A stretch of DNA of 64,000 nt from assembly GCA_012861695.1 (NCBI GenBank), contig JAAOOA010000151.1:248001-312000 (forward strand). Direction: 5' to 3'. The notes beneath the pieces were generated by a model. The model ran no database searches. It was given only the letters and a program-made list of their open reading frames with translations, and was not told the origin of the DNA. Position numbers and translations under genes: made by a program. Origin of the DNA: Trematomus loennbergii. Taxonomy: Eukaryota; Chordata; Actinopteri; Perciformes; Nototheniidae. This document shows positions 58,472 through 64,000 of the stretch, piece by piece; the stretch's first letter is position 1, and each line of letters begins with the position of its first letter.

Positions 58472-61400
58472 TCATCGCAGCAAGGACTCCTTGTTGAGGG
58501 GTGCTGATAATGAATGAAAGGAGAAACATGGTTAGCTATTTAATGAAGAAAATAACATGTATTTGTTTATATGGGGACTTCTTATTGTTCTGAAAGCCCA
58601 TTAATCCAAAACACCAGTAGTCTGAACATTATGCCATGGGAAAAAAATCTCATTGTCCAACAGGTGTGATCCCAACAAAACCCCCCCATTATTCCGAATG
58701 CACAACTCCCTGCAACAAACTGAAGCACATGTGTGATGACATCATCGGAACTTCACACATTTTTGTTTCCTAATTTGGTGACAGCAGGACTACCTTATGA
58801 TTGGCTAGTAACCGATGAAGGCAGCGTTGGACCACCAACTCATGTGTACTGAGTAAAATTACTTTTTTCCCAGTGGAGTTTAGTGGCATTTCAAGATGTT
58901 CTCTTCATGGGGCAGTAACTTGATCATAGCTGATCAGGGATACTGGAAGATGATTATTATGAACAGAACATGTACCTGGTTTTCCACAAGCGTTCACACA
59001 CTCCTGATGCGTGTCGAAGCGATTCTGGTTCCCACCACAGCCTCCATACCAGAAGCGCGTGCAGCTCTTACTGTTGGCATCGAAGTGCCACTTCAGGACA
59101 AACTTGGCACAAGTTCCTTCCTCTTTGGAAAGCTGGCAAATGTCCATAGCTGTAGAGACGGCTGGAGGGGAGTGACAAAGAAGATCATGGAGAGTATCAA
59201 AACACAACGCAACTACAACGACACATATCACTGGCAGGGCTGCATGCTTTAACTAACTGCTCACTAAATAACTTAATAAACGTAATGTCTAGTGGAACGT
59301 CACGTAGAGGATTGCCCAATGGAAATAAGCATAATGCTGCAATGTTGCAAGGAAAGCATGAAAGCACTTTAATCACTGCAGATTTTCATTATTCCATAAT
59401 CAATTGAGATAGAGCCAATTGCGTTTAGACTAAGTCTTTCAGTCCAATTTACGGCAACGTCTAACCGTACTGACAAATTGAACTTGTCTTCTGGGAGGAC
59501 TACTGCCAGAAAAACAATGAAGCAGTGAACAAGGCTTTCCATTCATTTTCTCTGTGGTCAGGACTTGGCTTGCTCCTGTGACAAAAGCATAACCTTCTCA
59601 GATTTCCAAGCTTGGCTTTGACTTGTTTCCGTCATTTAGAGCAACAGAGGAGCAGTGGAGGAGGTGGGTTAGTTTCCAGTTCAATACAAAGGAATTATTG
59701 TTTAGCAAAGTTTTGTGGAAATTGAATTATACAGTGATGCTCTTTTTGAGAAAAATGCATAACATTAGGGTTGGTCTGAAAATTCATATCAAGTTTTGAG
59801 GATGTGATTCGCTTTTTTATACTCTACCAGGAAGGAAGTGCTTTTTCGTCTCTATTGGCTCACTAGCATATATGTGCAGCCACATCAAAGTCAGCTATGT
59901 CTTAAAAAAGAAAGAGTTAGAGGGGAAGGAACAATAACATAATGCAGAGAGATACTCAGTAGTGAATGTATATGAGATCTCACCAGGATCCAGGAGGACC
60001 TCCACCTGTTCAACCTGCTGCACGCGTGGCTCCGGCTCTGGCACTGTGGAAACATAACAGTTAGATGTGGTTTCAGCTGAAAGAGACAGATGTTCACCAG
60101 CTGCTGGAAAACTATCAGGATGTGGTGATATACAGATATGAATTACAACAGACATTTACTATTCAATCATCATTGTCTGTAAGACACATTAGCAGAATGC
60201 TTCCTTTTACTGCTTTACCCTTCCAGTACACCTATCATGGGATCATTGACATGTTAAAAGAGAATTCACAGGAATAACAGTAAACGTCAGCTTCTATAAA
60301 TATCATGGAATAAATTAATGGTTTGCCAAGCCTTGCCCACTTAATTAGAGTGTCTACGCCCGTCAAGCTTCTAATTCTCGCACTGCATGTGTGTGAGTTG
60401 GTTGGAAACGCTGCTTCCAGTCATTTTTTTAACGAAGGCAAACACAGCAAAGTGTCTTGAATATGTGAACTGTGAACGTCCACAAGCTAAATAAAGAGCA
60501 GGACAAAGCCTTGCAACCTGATATACCAGCAACTAGGCTCGAACCCAAAACACATTTTTCTTTATTCTGAAGGAACATATAGAGTTACATGATATATCCC
60601 TTGACTCTGGAGGTTACTGCTGTAGTTAACCACCTAGCAGGCCATGCTAGCATTCACAGCTTACATTTGAGCAGATACAAAAACTGTTTCATCTATCCTT
60701 TACATTTGTTCATCTTTTTGCTCTAAAAGTGATGCTTAAAAAAGAAACCACCTTTAAATAACCAGTACCCTCCTTTTTTAGAGACTAATTTGCACACCAT
60801 TGCATTTTGGGGAAATCCATGGCCTGGTGTGCTCAGCTGTGACTGGACTACAGTTGTTCTGGAGCAAGGTTTAGCAAACCTTTGTTTGATACACAACCTG
60901 CAGGTCTTTACCTGCAGGTTGTGTATCTGGATTTGGTTTTGTGCTGTGTCGTATCAGGCCAACCCAACAGTACATTCCCTCAGAGGGCCCAGCCCTGACA
61001 AACACTTACCTGACCTCATGCAGTTTTTCAAGCAGAGGGCCTCAGTGTCGAACCTATTGTCATTGCCTCCACAACCTCCATACCAGAACTGTGTACAGAT
61101 CCCGTTCTTTCTGTCAAAGAACCACTTAGCCTGATAGTCTTTGCACGGCATTCCAGGGTCATAGTCAAGTGAGCATTGGTCTGCAAATTCATTAACTAGA
61201 ACATGCATAAAGAAAAAAGACAAGAGCAGTGATAGACGACAGACAGAGAGAGAAGATGAGTTTGTGTTAATATTTAATTAAGTATATATTAAACATACAG
61301 CATGTACTGTGTGCTGTTAAAGAAGATGCTGGTTATGGATACAATCATATTAATAAGGGTTTTTAGCTCTAATGGGGTCAAATGAATCTTAGAATTGATA

Positions 61401-64000
61401 TGGTTCATTCTCCTAGGGCAAAGGAAATGGAATACAACATGCCATAATATCTTTCAAGGGCTACTTGGCATTATTAGGAGTTTGGGCATTTGAAAATAAG
61501 AAAGCATTCAGTAGAAAGAAAGAGGTTTAGGTGCAGGTTTATTGGTGAATCTCACAGTTAGTTATAACTACAGCTACTGTTTCGTTAGTTATTTTAGTCA
61601 TCCAAGATCTTTAGGCTGTGTGGTTCAGGTTACCAGCATGTTACCAATCCCAGGAGTCAAACCCATTAAATAAATATAAATTCTTCATCGCAGATAACTA
61701 GGAACATTCTCTGGAGTCTTGGCTGCATCGTCTGTTAATTCATTTCTGGGACAGCATTGTGTAAACTTTGCTAGTAAAATCATGTTCTTGCTCACACAGT
61801 CATGATCATGGTTTTGTGTTTCCTGTTTTATTTGAAAAGTTTTCTCCCCGTGTTTTGTCTGTTTTTACTTCTTGTATTTGTGTTTTCCCACCTGTTGGGA
61901 TTGTTTGCCCTGTCCTGTTTTTTCATGTCAGCTTGCCCTCATTTCTATTCAGTTCTGTCAGATCCTTGTGTGTGTTGTCGTACATCGGGAGGTTCTGTTC
62001 AGGTTTGCCTTGCCTTGACATGTGTTTTCTTTGAGTGTTTGTCCTATGCTTCACTCCTTCCTGACACACACTGGCTTATCAGAGTACAGCCATCACTGAA
62101 TACAAATAATAAAGGCAGCATTTAGCATGCTAAATGAATGATTGCAGGGCAGGTAGAGAAGCTATATCCTCAGACTCTCCTGTTACAGTCACTTTAGATG
62201 TCCTCATGTATTACAGCAGGAATGCCTTTAGTTTGTGCCTTCCGAGAAGCAGCAGCTGCAAAGCTTTACTCCTCGGACAAATATATGGGCTCTAAATATG
62301 TTTCCCTGCTTCTACTGTCTTACCAACAAGAAGTTGATTTCGTACAATGCAACTTCAAGCAACCAAGACCAATAGTTTGAGCGGTAGGCTTTCTACGTTT
62401 TCCTGAATGAACCACATTCTATTGTTGGACTTTACATTTTTTGGCACATTTGTGTAGTATTTCATTTTAAATATTGCTGTACATACTGAATGGAAGATCA
62501 AAGAGTGAATTTCTTCCAGCTTATTAACATTTCATGCAAGTTTAAAAAAACATAGTACAGGTCAAAGCAGAAAACATGGGCACATATGCATGTGTGTGCA
62601 TGTGCAGTCACTCACCAGTTTGTGGTCTGTCCAGCGGTGTAGTGTTCACAGGGCTGCTGCTCCGGCTGGATGGCTTATGCTCTGCTGCTTCTGTCAAAGG
62701 GAAGATGTATTCAGTTTCATTTGGCTTGGCTTTAGTTTAACAACTATAACACGAAGAAAAAAAGACCAAAATGTACAAAAAGACTGCAAAGTAAGGGTCA
62801 AAGTAAGGGTATTGCAATACATTAATATTTAAGTTAACATGGATAATTTTAAATAGGAATAATTGATATAATGTTTAAAATACAATTATATATTATTATA
62901 AAATCTTGTATATAATCCAGCACCACTTAAGTCATTGCTGTTTCTTGCTGTACTTTCTTTGTCTTCCCCACCCAGAAATGTTCATATCATAGGAATTGAT
63001 AAGGTTTCAATGTTGTGGGTGATGAGGCGTAGGAAATATTCCTTAATGTTTTTTTAATAAGACATCATCTTGTGGGATAAAAAACGTACGACTCATTTGT
63101 GTAGATGTGTTTAAGGACCTACTCGTAGTCATGATGCCTTTGCGGGTGGAGACGGCCTGTCCCTCTGCAGTGTGGGCGGTGACCACAGCGTGGTATGTCT
63201 GAGCGCTCTGCAGGTTGTCCACGGAGAGCTCTGTGCCCGACACGTTGGTCTTCAGCACCAGGGCGTGGTCGTGCAGCCGGGTCACCATCACCTCGAAGTA
63301 CACAAAGAGCTTGGAGTCCGGGTTGGTCCAACGCAGCTTGAGGCTGCTGGAGGTCACGTTAGAGACGTGGAGCTCATCTGACTCTGAAGGGGGGAATACT
63401 CACTTCAGTATGGCTCTTGGCTATGGGGAAATGTATCCGCAGCTACTATTAGCTGTTAGCTATGCATTGCTTAAACGCAGGGGTGTCAAACTCAAGGCCC
63501 GCGGGCCGAATTGGGCCTTTGGCCGGATTTTTGGACCTCATTTTATGTGGCCCGCAAGAGCTTGCAAGGAATATAATATACACTACAATTGGCGTAATTG
63601 TTCAATATTTGCTTTCAATTATTTGCCCTAGACTTCTTCTTTCAGACATAGTTATTTATGGAGTTATTACCAGAACTGATAATAATCCAATGCAGAGCCA
63701 ATAATGTAATATAATATATTATATTTATGTATATTTATATAGTCTTAAAGTTACAACCGGCCTTTTGAGTGCAACCATAATGCTAATGTAGCCCGTAATG
63801 AAGTTGAGTTGGACACCCCAGGCTTAAAGAATCAGAATTCAAAGTCAATAAAGCCGTATTTACCAGTCCATATCAAAGAGTACTTTAAACTTTAAAATAA
63901 CAGTTATTTTGTTGAATCCAAACTTACCAGTGTGCTTTCTTTGATGAACTGTCTGTTGGTTTTCATGATGTTTGTGATATTCCCTGTGAATATACCAATA
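58472..64000 (-). CDS. col6a3: Collagen VI alpha-3 chain, C-terminal exons (partial gene)
   Basis: Secreted extracellular-matrix chain of type VI collagen microfibrils. Exons on the - strand: 64000 (edge)-63928 tentative, 63383-63123 (FN3), 62690-62616 (Ser/Pro linker, [19 protein letters not shown]), 61195-61010 (Kunitz), 60043-59984 (acidic linker, [20 protein letters not shown]), 59149-58976 (Kunitz) and 58503-58472 ([10 protein letters not shown], stop TGA 58474-58472). From the FN3 exon on, every internal junction has the same phase (one base carried over), so each domain exon is symmetrical and could be gained or lost without shifting frame. FN3 then Kunitz at the C-terminus is the known end of COL6A3; COPS8 next door supports this. 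The N-terminal and triple-helix exons lie beyond 64000. Confidence 0.85.
58976..59149 (-). CDS. col6a3: col6a3 exon: second (C-terminal) Kunitz domain
   Basis: 58 codons: [54 protein letters not shown]. All six cysteines of the Kunitz/BPTI fold are present. The residue after the second cysteine (P1 of an inhibitor loop) is Ala, so trypsin inhibition is unlikely. This exon is closest to the Kunitz (C5) of human COL6A3 in its DIC..EGTC start. AG acceptor before 59149 and gtacat donor after 58976. Confidence 0.88.
59150..61009 (-). other. col6a3: col6a3 introns around the short linker exon
   Basis: Contains one 60-bp exon (60043-59984) with acceptor tttccacag and donor gtgagat. The rest is intron without recognised repeats. 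A short inverted repeat (acaacctgcaggt / acctgcaggttgt) is at 60893-60922. Confidence 0.65.
61010..61195 (-). CDS. col6a3: col6a3 exon: first Kunitz domain
   Basis: 62 codons: [57 protein letters not shown]. Six conserved cysteines in Kunitz spacing. P1 is Lys, followed by Asp where active inhibitors usually have Ala or Gly. Acceptor ttctag and donor gtaagt are clear. Human COL6A3 has a single Kunitz domain, so this appears to be an additional copy compared with human. Confidence 0.88.
61196..63122 (-). other. col6a3: col6a3 introns around the Ser/Pro linker exon
   Basis: One exon of 75 bp (62690-62616) with acceptor tttgacag and donor gtgagtgac. The remaining intron sequence has no other exon or repeat that I can support. 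Confidence 0.6.
63123..63383 (-). CDS. col6a3: col6a3 exon: fibronectin type III domain
   Basis: 87 codons, a single-exon FN3 domain: [70 protein letters not shown]. The conserved Trp (LRW) and Tyr (TYHAVV) of the FN3 fold are in place. Higher GC than the surrounding introns. Acceptor cccttcag and donor gtaggt. Confidence 0.87.
63478..63822. mobile_element. hAT MITE in a col6a3 intron
   Basis: Left end caggggtgtcaaactcaagg with gcccgcgggcc, right end read backwards cctggggtgtccaactcaac. Flanks share cttaaa (63470-63475 and 63823-63828), six of eight bases of a duplication. About 345 bp, non-coding. Typical vertebrate hAT MITE termini. Confidence 0.65.
63928..64000 (-). CDS. col6a3: Possible col6a3 exon at the window edge
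   Basis: The donor ctg/gtaagt at 63928 is excellent and the frame that fits the next exon (one base left over) reads [18 protein letters not shown] without a stop up to the edge. It is His/Gln-rich, plausible as a linker. An acceptor could be at 63984-63988 (ttcacag), but then phases do not match the other exons, so the exon may run past the edge. Confidence 0.45.

Noticed and set aside
58896..59252. Forward-strand frame across the Kunitz exon
   Set aside because: It is the antisense of the col6a3 Kunitz exon, which has splice sites and six cysteines on the - strand.

Overview
This is teleost nuclear DNA. Genes are split by GT-AG introns, most of the window is interspersed repeat of fish type, and the two host genes are recognisable vertebrate genes. 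At the left end (825-2529, + strand) are the last exons of cops8, COP9 signalosome subunit 8. At the right end (58472 to the window edge, - strand) are the last exons of col6a3, collagen VI alpha-3: part of a preceding exon, an FN3 domain, two Kunitz domains, linkers and the stop codon. The genes converge tail to tail. COPS8 and COL6A3 are also neighbours in human (2q37), so this looks like conserved synteny. I see no bacterial-type features, CRISPR array or rRNA.

The roughly 55 kb between them holds no convincing host gene and is a stack of mobile elements. From left to right: a TIR element with a 3-bp duplication (6615-7670); a 57-bp minisatellite of about 30 copies (8343-10079); a CACTG-ended element enclosing an LTR-like body, itself split by another TIR element (13464-16247); a short hAT MITE (16951-17198); a GTTCACACC-ended element split by a hAT transposon with a perfect 8-bp duplication and a decayed BED/hAT transposase (18212-22569); large inverted-repeat elements (23381-23988, 24971-25604); a Tc1-like relic (27627-28040); TTAA-flanked elements (28519-29492, 29680-30542); a TTF-finger hAT transposase relic (30932-31790); a 5'-truncated L2/Rex-like LINE (about 32855-33785); a hAT element (35057-36268); and a second copy of the 28.5-kb TTAA family (37530-39536), interrupted by an element with a CGGBP1-like finger exon.

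From 42436 to 53872 one hAT-type insertion, proven by an 8-bp duplication, encloses about 11 kb of later insertions. These include a third TTAA family copy (42602-48188), which itself holds another TTAA element (43201-45082) and a 33-bp inverted-repeat element (45156-46851). They also include a nearly complete LTR retrotransposon (48613-53553, - strand) inserted in a LINE tail. That retrotransposon has Ty3/gypsy-type proteins but the integrase lies before reverse transcriptase, the Ty1/copia-like order known from Gmr1-type elements of fish. Its LTRs are nearly identical, so it is probably young, but its reading frames are broken.

Limits: element family names rest on termini, target duplications and protein motifs read by eye; no database search was possible. 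Exon ends come from splice consensus and reading phase. The most useful leads are the Gmr1-like pol order, the datable nesting, the filled/empty site pair at 38427-39436, the two Kunitz domains of col6a3 and an unexplained phase break between two cops8 exons.
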